From contig NC_068360.1 of the NCBI RefSeq assembly GCF_020536995.1, positions 17,816,278 through 17,880,277 on the forward strand: 64,000 bases of DNA, written 5' to 3'. Both the position numbers and the translations under genes were made by a program. The notes under the pieces are model-generated. The model did not search any database. It saw only the letters and a list, made by a program, of their open reading frames with translations, and was not told the DNA's origin. The DNA is from Dreissena polymorpha. Lineage: Eukaryota > Mollusca > Bivalvia > Myida > Dreissenidae. Shown piece after piece: positions 36,871 through 49,145 of this stretch (position 1 is the first letter of the stretch; each line of letters starts with the position of its first letter).

Positions 36871-37909
36871 ATTAACTGACAACTATCCTAATTGAATCAG
36901 AGGTGGGGGTAATTGCCATAGAAATACATTTATGACCTATCCCCACACAAGTAATGTGGCCTGTGATCTTCCAATTAGTCCAGGGCCATTTCCCTTTAGC
37001 TTTCCTGAGTAGTTTTACAGCAAACTTTACAGTGCCAGCAAGCTTTACTGCTACATGGTAGTTTGTAATGCATTTGCCAAGGAACAGAATGGTACAGATT
37101 GTTTTCAAAATTGAGGCGGGGTGTGTGATTTAAGAACCACTGTAGGGGAGTAAAATGCCCGACCCACCAAAATGAGGTTCAACTAAACTTCTCAATTGCA
37201 TACAAATCAAGCAAAGTTAAAAAAAAATATTTTCAAATAAGTTTGACATTGAAAGGGAGGAGATCAGCAAAAAGGAGGAAAAATCACACCTCTATCTTGT
37301 GGACATGAATTAGTTTTCTGCTAAACAGCAGAACAGTATTTGCATTAAAACTTTTATTTTCTAGATTATCTGATGATATTGCTTCTTCTGAATTTAAATT
37401 CTAGTCTTTGATTTATCTTAATTTTTTTTGTTTCAACTAAAGTAATAACATTGTATATACTATCTTTGAATATCCACATTTATTGTAAATGAGTTATATC
37501 TGTACTTGTTTACCCCAGGCTGCCATAAAAATATCTGCACATTTATAAGGTGTACATGTAAACACAATTTAAAAACAAGAGCACCACATAGCGGGTGCCA
37601 ACGCTCAGCTGCGGGTGCAGTTTTCAATAAATTAAAACTTGTCAGAAGAATATTAGAGGTCACAGTGACCTTGACCTAGTGACCCAAAAATGGGTGTGAC
37701 ATGCAGAACTCATCAAGGCACAGCTACATATGAAGTTTCAATGTTGTAGGTGGAAGCACTTTGATTTTAGAGCCAATGTTAAGGTTTTAGCACGACACGG
37801 ACGGCAGACTCGCTGGCTATGACAATACCTCTCTGAAAACAGTCAAGCTAAAAATAACATTTTATGCCAGTATGTTTCTTTTAACACAAACAATTTTCTA
37901 CATGTACAG
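36871..37909. other. Gene-free stretch with a pearl-like fragment
   Basis: 37574-37855 begins 'aacaagagcaccacatagcg' and holds 'gtgaccttgacctagtgacc' and 'gacacggacggcagactc', so it is a short relative of the element at 23583. A 78-codon minus-strand frame at 36872-37108 is unassigned. Confidence 0.4.
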
Positions 37910-39306
37910 TACAGCCAACGCGGAACAAACATAATCCTTGGTTACCCCACGGACAAAATCTTAGTACTCGGCGGGTGAGTCGTGTAATCACGCTGCGTAT
38001 CGCCGAGGCACTCGGCATCGATCTGCGCAACAACGCCGTGTCTATATTAACCTTGCATGCTTTCGCGGAATAAATCCGCCGCATACGTATGCGGCGGATC
38101 AAGTGAAAAGATATCCACCTACATGTACATATGTGTAGCGTAGAAACCTAGATTTACGCTAATTTCATAATTATTATTTTCATGTATTAATAAGGGATAT
38201 GACACGTAATGCACTTTAACAAATTATCGTTGAATTAATTACGTACAACTGTAAATGTTTCGTTCGAATCTCAAATTATCATTATTAAATTTGTAATCCG
38301 AAACACACTTCCAAATTTTAATGCTAACGCGACCTTTGGCAAATTCAAGCGTCAAATACACAGTGCTAAAATATCCTTTGTCTCATAAAAAGCACGCGAA
38401 AATTATGCAGACATGTAGAACGTCGTTTGGAAAGTGTGGGTGTATTTTGTGTAGTATAAATACATGAACATCAAGTCAGGCGTAAATCGCGTGTTCAGTG
38501 GAAAAAAAACGCCCCATAAGACGTTATTTCATCATCTCTTTAAATAGTAACAAATGCCAAAATGTATTTGATACTTAAGAAATATGGAGAATGTTTGTGT
38601 ATCGTAAATATTTACCAGCATTTGCTTTAAAACTGGAATGTAAGGGATTATCGGTCAATTAGCAGCGATATTAACTGTATAATATGAACAAAATGAAACG
38701 AGTTTATATACGCATATTCAAACAATAGTTATAATAAGCTGCTAATTAACAAAACAACAAATACGTCTTCACCGTCTTGATTATTGATGTGGCTTCAAAC
38801 CGCTAATTTTCTCTGCTAAAATATAATAGCAAAAACAACATGCAATTAATTTATAAATCCACCATATGCTAGAGCCAAATTGACCACTTGTATGTGTGAA
38901 AACATAATTACGTGACCTTGTTTATGTGTGAAATACATACACTACGGGCGGGAAACAAACTTAATTGGCCAGACACATTAACTATGCTTTCATGTATATG
39001 CTAAAACAATCTGCGCACAATAAATTTATAATTATTTTAAGTATTATTATAATTGTTTTTTTAAAATTTGTTAACTACATGTAACTAATCATTTTACAAA
39101 GATTTTTTATTTTATTATGCACATCGACTCGGCATCATGTCGCGGATCGCAACATGTCGCTTGCCTCGGCGGACAGATGCGAAGCTTCGCGGCGAAATGC
39201 GACTTGCTGCCGCATACTGACGCGGCTTCAACGGCTGACGCGGCATCGACTGGTTTCGCTTTGCCACTGCGGATAGCGACATACGTTTGTTCTGTGTTGG
39301 CTGTAC
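37910..39306. mobile_element. 1.4-kb TIR element with GC-rich ends
   Basis: Ends TACAGCCAACGCGGAACAAAC and the complement of TACAGCCAACACAGAACAAAC, two mismatches in 21. About 200 bp inside each end is GC-rich and CpG-rich ('gccgaggcactcggcatc', 'cgactcggcatcatgtcg'); the 1 kb between is AT-rich with no ORF. The target duplication is unclear. It is a non-autonomous element or a heavily deleted one. Confidence 0.65.
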
Positions 39307-40103
39307 ATGTATGTCCAAACATAAAAATGTTGCTATAACATAATTCTCCCGGTCCAAGTACAAAATATTGTTAAAGGGGAGCAAAAAATTAGGCTAAATA
39401 TTCTTGAAACATTCATATAATCTTGCAACTTATTCATGCTGAATATTAAACGTTAAATGTTTACCCAGCTTTTGACCTATTTCCAATATGTAATATTATA
39501 AATATCACCGAAACACAAACTTGTAATACAACAACAAAAATGTCAATTGTCAATCAAAGGACATTCGAACTGCTTAAGTTTAAACCAAAGCTCTGCTTAA
39601 CAGAAAGACAGTATCAGCAGTTAAAAGCAAGGCTGATCTATGTTAATCCCTTAACATAATGGTAAAGAGAGAGGTGGGCATTAAACAAGATTGTTAAATC
39701 TTCACAGAAAGCCTTACACAAGTTTATAATTACCAGTCAATGGGTGGGAACTGATAAAAGTTGTATTAAGGTATAATGGGTGTATAATGAATATTAAATA
39801 CATGTAGGAACCAATAAAAGTTGTATTATGGTATAATGGGTGTATAATGACTTTTAAAGAGGAACCGATAAAAGTTGTATTATGGTATAATAGGTATATT
39901 AATAATGAAAATTACAACAAATTGCATGTTATTATTTACCGAACGGTTTTATATTTCATGTCTATTTTCTTCTGCAATCTAATTTTTTATTTAATGCCCC
40001 CTTACAGTCAAATTTTAAACCAAATCATTGCACTTGAAATAAGTTGTACTGCTCCAATGATATAAAATTGGTATTCTGCACAAGCACAATTATGTTGTAA
40101 ATG
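39307..40103. other. AT-rich stretch with a short local repeat
   Basis: 'aaccaataaaagttgtatta(t)ggtataatgggtgtataatga' occurs three times between 39745 and 39895 (about 60-bp spacing). No gene was seen. Confidence 0.5.
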
Positions 40104-40329
40104 AAACTAGAAATGTATCCCCATGCCGCAACTTTTGACCCAGGGGTCAGATCAAAATTTCAAATAGTGCACTGTCGAACATATGTTCATTATAAGCTAC
40201 CATGTGTGTAAGTTTCAAGGTTCTAGTGCTAATAGTGTAGGAGGTGATAGTGGCCAGGACGGACGGACGGCGGAGATAACCACATACATGTAATACCCCC
40301 GCTCCAATTCGGAGCGTGGGGATAATAAA
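40104..40329. mobile_element. Short pearl-like element, single core
   Basis: It begins 'aaactagaaatgtatccccat', has one core block, 'ggacggacggacggcgg', and a closing hairpin (cccccgctcc / ggagcgtgggg). Same architecture as the element at 60597 but with only one core unit. Confidence 0.55.
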
Positions 40330-40689
40330 AGTTGCAATGCTGAACAAGGTTCATTGTTTTATCAGGTAAGTTGGTTATTAGGGCAGTTGAACCATATATA
40401 GTCAACAACATTACTCTGTCACCAAGCATGTTCAACACAGCAGCCCCTTTATCTATGCTTAAATACAGATAAACAGGTGTGTAAGGAAGTGAATAAGACG
40501 TTTTCACATATTTTATGTCTGTTTGACCCTAAGCTTGTCTCTGTATTATTTTCTTTAAGGCATTCTTGCAGTCACACATTTCTGATGAAATCAGTACAAC
40601 TCTAATCATCAAGTCATGATCTGAACCCCAACCATAAAATAAGCAATAAAAATACTTTGTGTTCGTGTGTATTGACCATTATCTTTAAC

Positions 40690-40905
40690 CCTTTATCACT
40701 TAGATACGTATTTTTAAGCATCTTTAGTCCCTTAGAAAGTTAAATTTCATTAAATACCTTTCTTACGAGATTAAAGTTTTAAAGGCTTCAATTCAAATCC
40801 TTAGGCACTGAATCAGATGAGCAGCAAACAGCATAAAACCTGAACAGACTGAGAGTTACTCGCAGGCTGTTCTGGTTTTATGCTGTTTGCACTTAACCAT
40901 GTACA
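40690..40905. mobile_element. MITE-like hairpin element
   Basis: The core stem 'gcaaacagcataaaacctga' (40827) pairs with 'ggttttatgctgtttgc' (40876-40892). A diverged relative lies near 34760-34865 in the other orientation. Outer ends are not clear. Confidence 0.5.
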
Positions 40906-40914
40906 CTTTGCTTC

Positions 40915-41434
40915 CAGTGATTTTTTTTGCTTTAATTTGTTACAGCCTGTGCCTTTTGAATTGGGAAAATTAGCGCGATAAACCGTGAAATTGGGGAAAA
41001 TAGCGCGATAAACCATGAAATTGGGAAAAATTAAGCATTATAAATAGGATTATAAGTAACAGAAGTGATATTGTTTTTAAGTGCATGTTCAGGGAGTTTT
41101 CTAGAAAAGGAGTCTGGTCAAATTGTTTTTTTTAATCAATAAAAGTGGCAAGTTTGGGAATGATTTATGGACAAAAATGACTAAATTCAAGTAATATATT
41201 TTGTAAGATGTTTAAAAAATAAAGTTGAGACCTAGATTTAAGAAATCATAATTAAGTTATATGAGACTTCTTTCTAAAAAAAAAAAAAAAAAAAAAAAAT
41301 TTTTTTTTTTTTTTTTTTTTTAAAGTTGGGCTTTTTTTGGGAAATTTTGGTCAGAATTTTGGGAAAAAACATGTATTTTTGCGATTGGGAAGCATCCGAA
41401 ATTCGGCTGTAAATTTGAGCAAAAAAAATCACTG
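40915..41434. mobile_element. 520-bp TIR element with GCTTC target duplication
   Basis: Ends CAGTGATTTTTTTTGC and GCAAAAAAAATCACTG are flanked on both sides by GCTTC (40910-40914 and 41435-41439), a perfect 5-bp duplication. Near the ends it repeats 'ttgggaaaattagcgcgata'. The centre is an A run of about 24 followed directly by a T run of about 22. It shares its ends and subterminal text with the element at 50690-52598. Confidence 0.85.
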
Positions 41435-42529
41435 GCTTCCGAGTGGGTAAGGGTAAAAAATATTCTTAAGCCTATGCAGCTTTTTTACAAGAAGAGCGCT
41501 GTCACAAAATATGTGGTCTTTTAACTTGAATAAAACATGCAATTTGCTACAATTCTTAGACAATACCAGCCTCAATATGCCATTACATGCAAACATCTCT
41601 CATCATAAGACACTGATGTCTGGCATAAGTGCACATTCTCATACATCATTCAGTATGAGTCACCGACCAATACTGACAGAACACCATCGTATAAGCGTTC
41701 AACATGCACATATTAATTATTATATCACTCCATTAATCCAATCATAAAAATATTTTTGGCAAAAGAACGCTAGTCGATATGCATAGCCATTTTATGTCTA
41801 ACAGTGACCCTTAACTTCTGACCAAAGTAAAACATCCCCTCTAAATAGAGATATTTGCCACCACATTCAATAAATTTGACACACATAAATTGAAATGTTG
41901 AAATATAAAGAAACTTAAATCCACTAGAACTATTAAGAAACACAAATCCACTAACCTGCATTATGTAGAAACCACTGCATGTATTATGAAGTACTTTCTA
42001 TCATGCATGTGATTGAGGCCTACTGTGCAAGGCCTGAGGACATGTCATTTCAATTAAAGACAGTTCAACACTTATTCGTTCTGAATTGTATCTATTGACA
42101 GGACCACTGACAAGTTGTAATTCTTGACAACAAAGTAACATGTTCTGAATCAAGGACACACCCTCAACTAGCAGATTCATATTGCTTTAAGACAGTTAAC
42201 ATTAAAACTGATTTTACCATTTGCCAATAAATGTAAAGAAAGTACATTTTTTGAAAACTATTTGCCAGCACTTCAGGGAAAAATCTGTCTAAAGAAAATT
42301 ATAATCAATGGAATTTAGACCAAGAACACTATAACTCGTTTAAATCGGTGATGCATAGGTTGCAAATGTATGATGGTACATGTAACTCAAACAAATCTCC
42401 CAAATGAGAAATACGGACCTTTAACTTAAGATCGATGACTCTATAACTCCAGTTCATGTGCTGCAATATTGAAAATTACCCTACATAACTCCAGGAAAAT
42501 CTATTGAAATTGTGAAATATTGATGAATA
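41435..42529. other. Gene-free stretch
   Basis: Short open frames only (78 and 63 codons), without splice sites or resemblance. No clear repeat. Confidence 0.4.
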
Positions 42530-43170
42530 GCGAGATGTATTGACACTCAAAATAAAAACTCATTTGGAATTTAAAAAAAAAAGATTGAGTTTGGGTACTT
42601 ATCAAGTTTTATGATCCTAGGAATAAGCGTTCTTCAGTTATCATCCGGAAACCATTTTACTATTTCGGGTCATCGTGACCTTGACCTTTGACCTAGTGAC
42701 CTGAAAATCAATAGGGGTCATCTGCGAGTCATGATCAATCTACCTATCAAGTTTCATGATCCTAGGCCTAAGCGTTCTTGAGTTATCATCCGGAAACCAT
42801 TTTACTATTTCGGGTCATCGTGACCTTGACCTTTGACCTAGTGACCTCAAAATCAATAGGTGTCATCTGCGAGTCCTGATCAATCTACCTATCAAGTTTC
42901 ATGATCCTAGGCCTAAGCGTTCTTGAGTTATCATCCGGAAACCATTTTACTATTTCGGGTCACCGTGACCTTGACCTTTGACCTAGTGACCTCAAAATCA
43001 AAAGGGGTCATCTGCGAGTCATGATCAATGTACCTATGAAGTTTCATGATCCTAGGCCCAAGCGTTCTTGAGTTATCGTCTGACAACCACCTGGTGGACG
43101 GACCGACAGACCGACCGACCGACATGAGCAAGCAATATACCCCCTCTTCTTCGAAGGGGGGCATAAAAAT
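42530..43170. repeat. 145-bp tandem repeat element with TGACCTTGACCTTTGACCT cores
   Basis: Core strings start at 42676, 42821 and 42966, exactly 145 bp apart. A 'gacggaccgacagaccgacc' tail and a hairpin end ('cccctcttcttcgaaggggg', 'gcataaaaa') close it. The same unit forms the array at 45555-46230. It is non-coding. Confidence 0.85.
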
Positions 43171-43765
43171 ACACAAACCAGCAAAACCTAGACCTTTTTA
43201 TATGAAAATATTGTTGTATTTGTAGGTTTGCAGAAATGCAAAAGAAAATGCCTAAATGTGACGAAACCTTGATAACCTTGCTGATATATTTGAGACATCA
43301 TACATGTACATGTAGAAAGCTTAAAAAATATTCATGAAATACAAAACTATTCACAACACAAACACTACATTAATACATGAATCAAGTTTCATAATGAATG
43401 AAGAATGAGCTATTAAACCTGCATTCACAAAACAACATAAATCACCAAGCCATCGACTGTTCGTAATAAATGAAATATCTATGTCAAATAAGAAATTCAA
43501 GCTTACATTTTGTTCCTCAAAACCATATTCATGTCAAATTCAAACTTGAACCTTATTTTGCTTTTCAAAACAAATTTACCTGTATGTATTTATCACAAGT
43601 TTATGGCTATATTCAAAACAACATTTCCCTCTAAACTTTGTAATACTTATCAATATCAAACAGAAACGTAAAACTTACTTTGTCCTTCAAAACAAAACAC
43701 CCACATGCATGCAAATTATAATTATCACTTTGTATCACATTTCAGATAAACTGATCAAAGGATAA
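43171..43765. other. AT-rich gene-free stretch
   Basis: Short related phrases recur ('caaaacaacataaatcacc', 'tcaaaacaaatttacc', 'tccttcaaaacaaaacaccc') at about 60-bp spacing, an old degenerate repeat. No gene was seen. Confidence 0.4.
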
Positions 43766-44486
43766 ACAAGGGACAAAATTGTCACAAAACCAGGTTTTCA
43801 TTGTGAAAAAAAAATCTGATAAAGGGAGAAAACTCAAACTGAACTTTGAAATGACCAAAAAAAATTAACCCCCTTTGTAAGTTTTTTTTTTTTTTTTTAT
43901 ATCTATTTTTAGTCGTGGCGACCTTGACATTGGAGATATTGACGTGATTCTTTCGTGGGACACACCGTCCCATGATGGTGAACAAATGTGCCAAATGATT
44001 TTCAAATCTCACAATGAATGACATAGTTATGGCCAGGACAAGCTCATTTATGGCCATTTTTGACCTTTGAACTCAAAGTGTGACCTTGACCTTGGAGATA
44101 TCGACGTAATTATTTCGCGCGACACACCGTCCAATGATGGTGAACAAATGTGCCAAATGATTTTAAAATCTGACGATGAACGACATAGTTATGGCTCGGA
44201 CAAGCTCATTTATGGCCATTTTTGACCTTTGAACTCAAAGTGTGACCTTGACCTTGGAGATATCGACGTAATTATTTCGCGCGACACACCGTCCAATGAT
44301 GGTGAACAAATGTGCCAAATGATTTTAAAATCTGACAATGAACGACATAGTTATGGCCCGGACAAGCTTGTTCCGCCAGCCCGCCAGCCCGCCAGCCAGC
44401 CAGCCAGCCCGCCAGCCAGCCAGCCCGCCAGCCCGCCCGCATTCGCCAATCTAATAACCAGTTTTTTCCTTCGGAAAACCTGGTTA
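43766..44486 (+). mobile_element. Non-autonomous element, copy 1 (162-bp core repeats)
   Basis: It begins 'acaagggacaaaattgtcac', then ACCAGGTTTTC, and ends GAAAACCTGGTTA, which pairs with the latter. Three core units 162 bp apart (markers at 43930, 44092 and 44254) hold 'gtgaccttgaccttggagat'. A (ccagcccg)n tail at 44376-44438 makes a Pro-Ala-Ser frame. The copy at 51717-52416 is nearly identical. Confidence 0.8.
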
Positions 44487-45464
44487 ACAAAATTTGTATC
44501 ACAGGGACCAGGGTTGCGGTTGATTTAAATGAAAGTACAATGTACAATGTAGTAGGAAGAAGATAACTGCCCATTGATGCGTACATACCACCAGGTAAAT
44601 ATCCAGTAGGTGTATAGACAGAATTATGTGTCCCCAACACCCTTCAATAACATAAGAGATCCATGTATTAAATGGCCATTGAAGACTTTCTTGGGATATA
44701 CAGTAAGAATAAAAAATTACAGGGTGCATCTCAGAACATTTTATAATGCAAGTAATTTGGTTGATCAAAGGTTGTTTTCCTTTCAATTAGACAGAATCTA
44801 ATTTAAATATGTAAACAATTTTTTGTTTCATTGCAATTAAATGTCACCACGAAATCATTGAACTTCAAAAGAAATGGGACGCTTTCTCAATTGCAAATTT
44901 GGCCGACACAGACAGGAAAACAAATGGGGTGGGGAGATTGTTGTATCTATTTTGGTATCTCCATTTGAGATAATCAGATATCAAATATCTTGTTGTTAAA
45001 TATAAAGATTGGATCCATTTGCCTTCATACAGGCCTGATTCTTGTGGTTCAGAGATTGACTGTATGGTGTCAGACCAGTGTGTATTTATAGGGTGTTGTC
45101 TTGAGTTAAAATCCATTGATTGCAGATTGATTATTTGGCTTATCTGAGAAAATATCATTTCTGCTTTCAGAGTAGAAAAATTACAACCATTGTGAAAGAT
45201 CTCTATAAAAACAGTCAAGAAATGTAAATAAATAATATTAAAAAATTGTACCTATGCTTATTGTCTTGATTTGGGGAAAGGGCCTAGCCTAACATTTTCA
45301 GGGAAAAAATTCTCGACAAACCTAAGGAAGGAAAAAAACGGGTAAACTTGACTATTTTCAACACATTTGAAAGATATTCTCTTTGGAGAAGTGGCCTTCA
45401 GGAGTCTCAATACAATTTAAAAACAGGGGTCCAGGGAATCCTTACTTGCAAAAAGTAGGAGTCC
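44487..45464. other. Gene-free stretch
   Basis: Frames up to 117 codons exist on the minus strand (44865-45218), but I see no splice sites, domain or conserved pattern. Unassigned. Confidence 0.4.
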
Positions 45465-46318
45465 CAAAGGAACAAGGGCTGTTTGTAAAACATGCATGCC
45501 CCCATATGGGCTGTCCATTGTAGTGGCAGCCATTGTGTAAATACGATTTTTGTCACTGTGACCTTGACCTTTGACCTAGTGACCTGAAAATCAATAGGGG
45601 TCATCTGGGGGTCACGATCAATGTACCTATGAAGTTTCATGTTCATAGGCAAAAGCGTTCTTGAGTAATCATCCAAAAATCATTTTACTATTTCGGGTCA
45701 CCGTGACCTTGACCTTTGACCTTGTGACCTCAAAATCAATAGGGGTCATCTGCAAGTCATGATCAATCTACCTATGAAGTTTCATGATCCTAGGCGTATG
45801 CGTTCTTGAGTTATCATCCGAAAACCATTTTACTATTTCGGGTCACCGTGACCTTGACCTTTGACCTAGTGACCTCAAAATCAATAGGGGTCATCTGCGA
45901 GTCATGATCAATGTACCCATGAAGTTTCATGATCCTAGGCGTATGCGTTATTGAGTTATCATCCGGAAACCATTTTACTATTTCGGGTCACAGTGACCTT
46001 GACCTTTGACCTAGTGACCTAAAAATCAATAGGGGTCATCTGCAAGTCATGATCAATCTACCCATGAAGTTTCATGATCCTAGGCGTATGCGTTCTTGAG
46101 TTATCATTCAAAAACCATTTTACTATTTCTGGTCATGGTGACCTTGACCTTTGACCTAGTGACCTCAAAATCAATAGGGGTCATCTGCGAGTCATGATCA
46201 ATGTACCTAGGCCCAAGCGTTCTTGAGTTATCGTCTGACAACCACCTGGTGGACGGACCGACAGACCGTCATGAGCAAAGCAATATACCCCCTCTTCTTC
46301 GAAGAGGGGCATAAAAAG
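45465..46318 (+). repeat. Pearl-like element with five 145-bp units
   Basis: It starts 'caagggctgtttgtaaaaca' with 'tgcccccatatgggc'. Core strings TGACCTTGACCTTTGACC(T) start at 45559, 45704, 45849, 45994 and 46139, spacing exactly 145. It ends with a 'gacggaccgacagaccg' tail and the 'ccctcttcttcgaagagggg' hairpin before 'cataaaaa'. Frames inside it are by-products. Confidence 0.85.
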
Positions 46319-46562
46319 TAGGAGTCCTGAAAGAAACACAATGGCCCTACTGCGCCGCTTTGAAGCCATATATTGGACCTTTGACCTTGAAGGATGACCT
46401 TGACCTTTCACCACACAAAATGTGCAGCTCCATGAGATACACATGCATGCCAAATATCAAGTTGCTATCATGAATATTGCAAAAGTTATGGCCAATGTAA
46501 AAGTTTTCGGACGGACTGACAGTTCAAATGCTAATAATATGCCACCCTACCGGGGGCATAAA
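46319..46562 (+). repeat. Short element with acggacgg tail
   Basis: It runs from 'gtaggagtcctgaaag' through one core ('gacctttgaccttgaaggat') to 'ttcggacggactgacag' and a closing 'accctaccgggggcat'. It directly abuts the previous element. Confidence 0.5.
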
Positions 46563-47390
46563 AAGCATGATCTGAAACTGAACAAATACAATGAGCACTT
46601 AAACTTTACTTTTCAGCATAAAGGCATTTAAAAAAATATTTAGATGGGTTTGTGCAATAAGAAAACAAAAAGTATCAAGCAATTTCAAAGACCCATATTT
46701 CCCAATTTGAAGATTTAAAAACACAACTTTTCGGAATGTTTCACGAGTTTTTGTGCTAATTGTTCCCAATTTGGGCAGTAAAGGTACTTTTTAAATACCA
46801 ATTGGGTAAAAAAATTATCAGGGCTTGACACTAACGGTGGTCCGTTGACCCGGGGTCAGTAAAAAATAGGGAGGACCAGTGAAACTAGAAATTTGGTTGA
46901 TCCGTCGGACCAGTTCATAATAAACCGATCATTTCATCATTATTTTATGGGCCGACTCGAGACCGGGATAACAATAGCAACATATTGGAAATTCCAAGTT
47001 TTCTAGATGCCCTGATGACAAAAACCTGTTTTCGAATAAAAAAATTGATTTGCGTTCCGCAAATGTCTCCAGACTTCGACGTGATCGATACACAAATTAA
47101 CATAAAATTAGAAGAGTTCAGATCTAGAAATGAACAAAATGGTATTTATTATTTTGAAAAAGCAGCAATAATCAGCATTTTATTGATCTTTAAGTACCAT
47201 AAGAATATATTTTGTTTACCGTGCGAATTTACACTGGAGGGCGCTGAATAATGTTTTGATATTGCCAGAGAGTGAAAGTGCGTATTTTCAAGATTACAAG
47301 TTTTCGCGATGTGGACTTTCTCCTTGCAAAATGCATGATGCTGACCTTTCAGTTGTTTGCTTTCCTAATAATTTATTTAATTTTTCATAG

Positions 47391-47609
47391 CATGCCGTAA
47401 TTCATGAGTACGTGTGTGATGCAGAAAAAGAGTATGTCTTCATGGTTGCTGAAATTCTTCTGGAGGATGAAATTCAACATGAGCAAGAACCCAGTACAGA
47501 GGACTCCGTGCCTGAAGATTGTGACTTTGACTTTTACCACAGACAGGAATTAGCTTGGTTACAAAACAGAGCATATAAGCTGATGATGGACTTAGTTGAT
47601 CATGATTAA
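47391..47609 (+). CDS. Possible terminal coding exon inside the TIR transposon
   Basis: A good acceptor (ttaatttttcatag) at 47390 opens a 72-codon frame in phase 0 that ends in TAA at 47607-47609. It reads HAVIHEYVCDAEKEYVFMVA, then a very acidic region (EDEIQHEQEPSTED..) and ELAWLQNRAYKLMMDLVDHD. Codon use and composition look like real protein. I do not recognise the family. The stop is followed within a few bases by copy B. It could be the last exon of a transposon gene or a captured host exon. The open frame at 46985-47251 just upstream might be an earlier part but has no clear junction. Confidence 0.4.
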   Translation, partial: HAVIHEYVCDAEKEYVFMVAEILLEDEIQHEQEPSTEDSVPEDCDFDFYHRQELAWLQNRAYKLMMDLVDHD

Positions 47610-49145
47610 AATCTAACAAGAAATATCTTTAAAAAAGATATACGGCGTAAATAGTTTAATGAATGAGATCAAGGATAGCGAATGTCTTTTTCTGTGCAGT
47701 TCTTAGCTGCATCACATGTTACGGGATGTTACGGGGAGTTTTCGCGGCTTATTTTACATTATAACATATTGCTGGTCATAAACCTATAGATACAAAACAG
47801 AAAACCAAAAGAAGAATGGACGTGAAATTTAAACATATGAGTCAACCGGCCACACGAGAAGTATCCGTATTTATAGGCGCGTTCTTCGAACAAACCTGTT
47901 TTAGTGGTTTGTCGGGCATTGCTATTTGATTCGATTATTAACAGTATCAATTATCATCGTGCTAATGCTTAAAGTGATATTATGGGCATTTTGCACTGTT
48001 GAATTGAGCTGAAAAGAATTAACAGGTCAAAATAGTTAGTTAAAATGTGGTTACTGATTAATTATCTGCAACTCACCTTGCTACCAGTTGTTTATAAAAA
48101 TATATTTTATATTGGATATTCTTACGTGACCCACCCAGTCCTGTAAGCTGAAATGATCCGTAAACAATTTCGTGTCTTTGTGTCGTATGAACAAATCTGC
48201 ACTAAAACTAAATTTAGGTTCAACTCTTAAACGCATGATCAGTTGTCAAACGAAAGTACGGTTGATATTCAAATGCATTATTTTTCTCTTTCTGGTATAT
48301 TGTTTTAGTATGATGATGCTGCATTATTTAATATAAGTGTATATGAAGTAGAAACATCAAAAATAATCAACGGTTGCGATAGACACCTATAAACTGTTAC
48401 ATGCTCATAATATCACTTTAGTACATTAAGCAATATGGACGAATAATTATTGTTAAATTTATCAACAATAATATTTATCATTGTATTGTTGAAAACACAT
48501 TAAGAATCTATTATTTACATACCATAATTATATTGCTGAATATCTTCATTTAACATATTTCTGGTCTAAAGAAAATTCCAGGTCACCTAGTTCACGGATA
48601 GCGTCTTTATTATATAACGATTATTTTACTGGCCGCCAACTCCGGTGATGACCTGTATATAAACTCTGAATGTCCGCGAATTGACCCGATATACCTCGCG
48701 GGTTGAAATGCAATGCTTTAAAGTGAGGCCTCGCTTCCATTGCTCTTTATACTTTTACATGTTAACATGTTGACAGGAATAAGGAAGTAAGTACTGAATA
48801 TGAGAACATAGCCTTTTAAGTATAAACGCTCTTGCGCTGGTAATACTCTGAAAATAAAAGGTGTACGCACAAACTGTATTGATGTCGAGAATTGAGTGTA
48901 AAACTGTTCTATCTATTAAGCCTTTTCATTCGAGATAAAATTGTTTCATACAGTAAAACAGTGTTACAAAGACGCGGATATGTTTCCAATGTTCTGGTGG
49001 TATACTCAAATCAGCCAATGGAATAAATGAAGTGTATTCATTCGTACCTAGCCGCGGGAAATTTTATTGGAATTTTATTGGACACTTACAAAGGTCAGGC
49101 TAAGGTGAAAAGCTGGCATATGCAGCTTACGCCGAAAAAAACCTT
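47608..49145. repeat. Copy B: inverted, diverged copy of 30636-31798
   Basis: Reverse-complement match to copy A over most of its length, interrupted by a 447-bp MITE. At the place matching the first-exon donor of copy A, copy B reads GCGGGAAAT instead of GCGGTAAGT, so the splice site is absent. Confidence 0.8.
47972..48418. mobile_element. 447-bp MITE with TA target duplication
   Basis: Ends AAGTGATATTATGGGCAT and the complement of AAGTGATATTATGAGCAT, one mismatch in 18. TA occurs on both sides (47970-47971 and 48419-48420). Copy A has a single TA at the matching point (near 31420, aatgtatTAagtatgagc) and no insert. TA duplication suggests Tc1/mariner-type mobilisation. Confidence 0.85.

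Noticed and set aside
44229-44528. 99- and 121-codon frames with Pro-Ala-Ser repeats (here and at 52179-52544)
   Set aside because: They read through core units and the ccagcccg tail of a non-coding mobile element; the same frame in both copies reflects copy identity, not selection.
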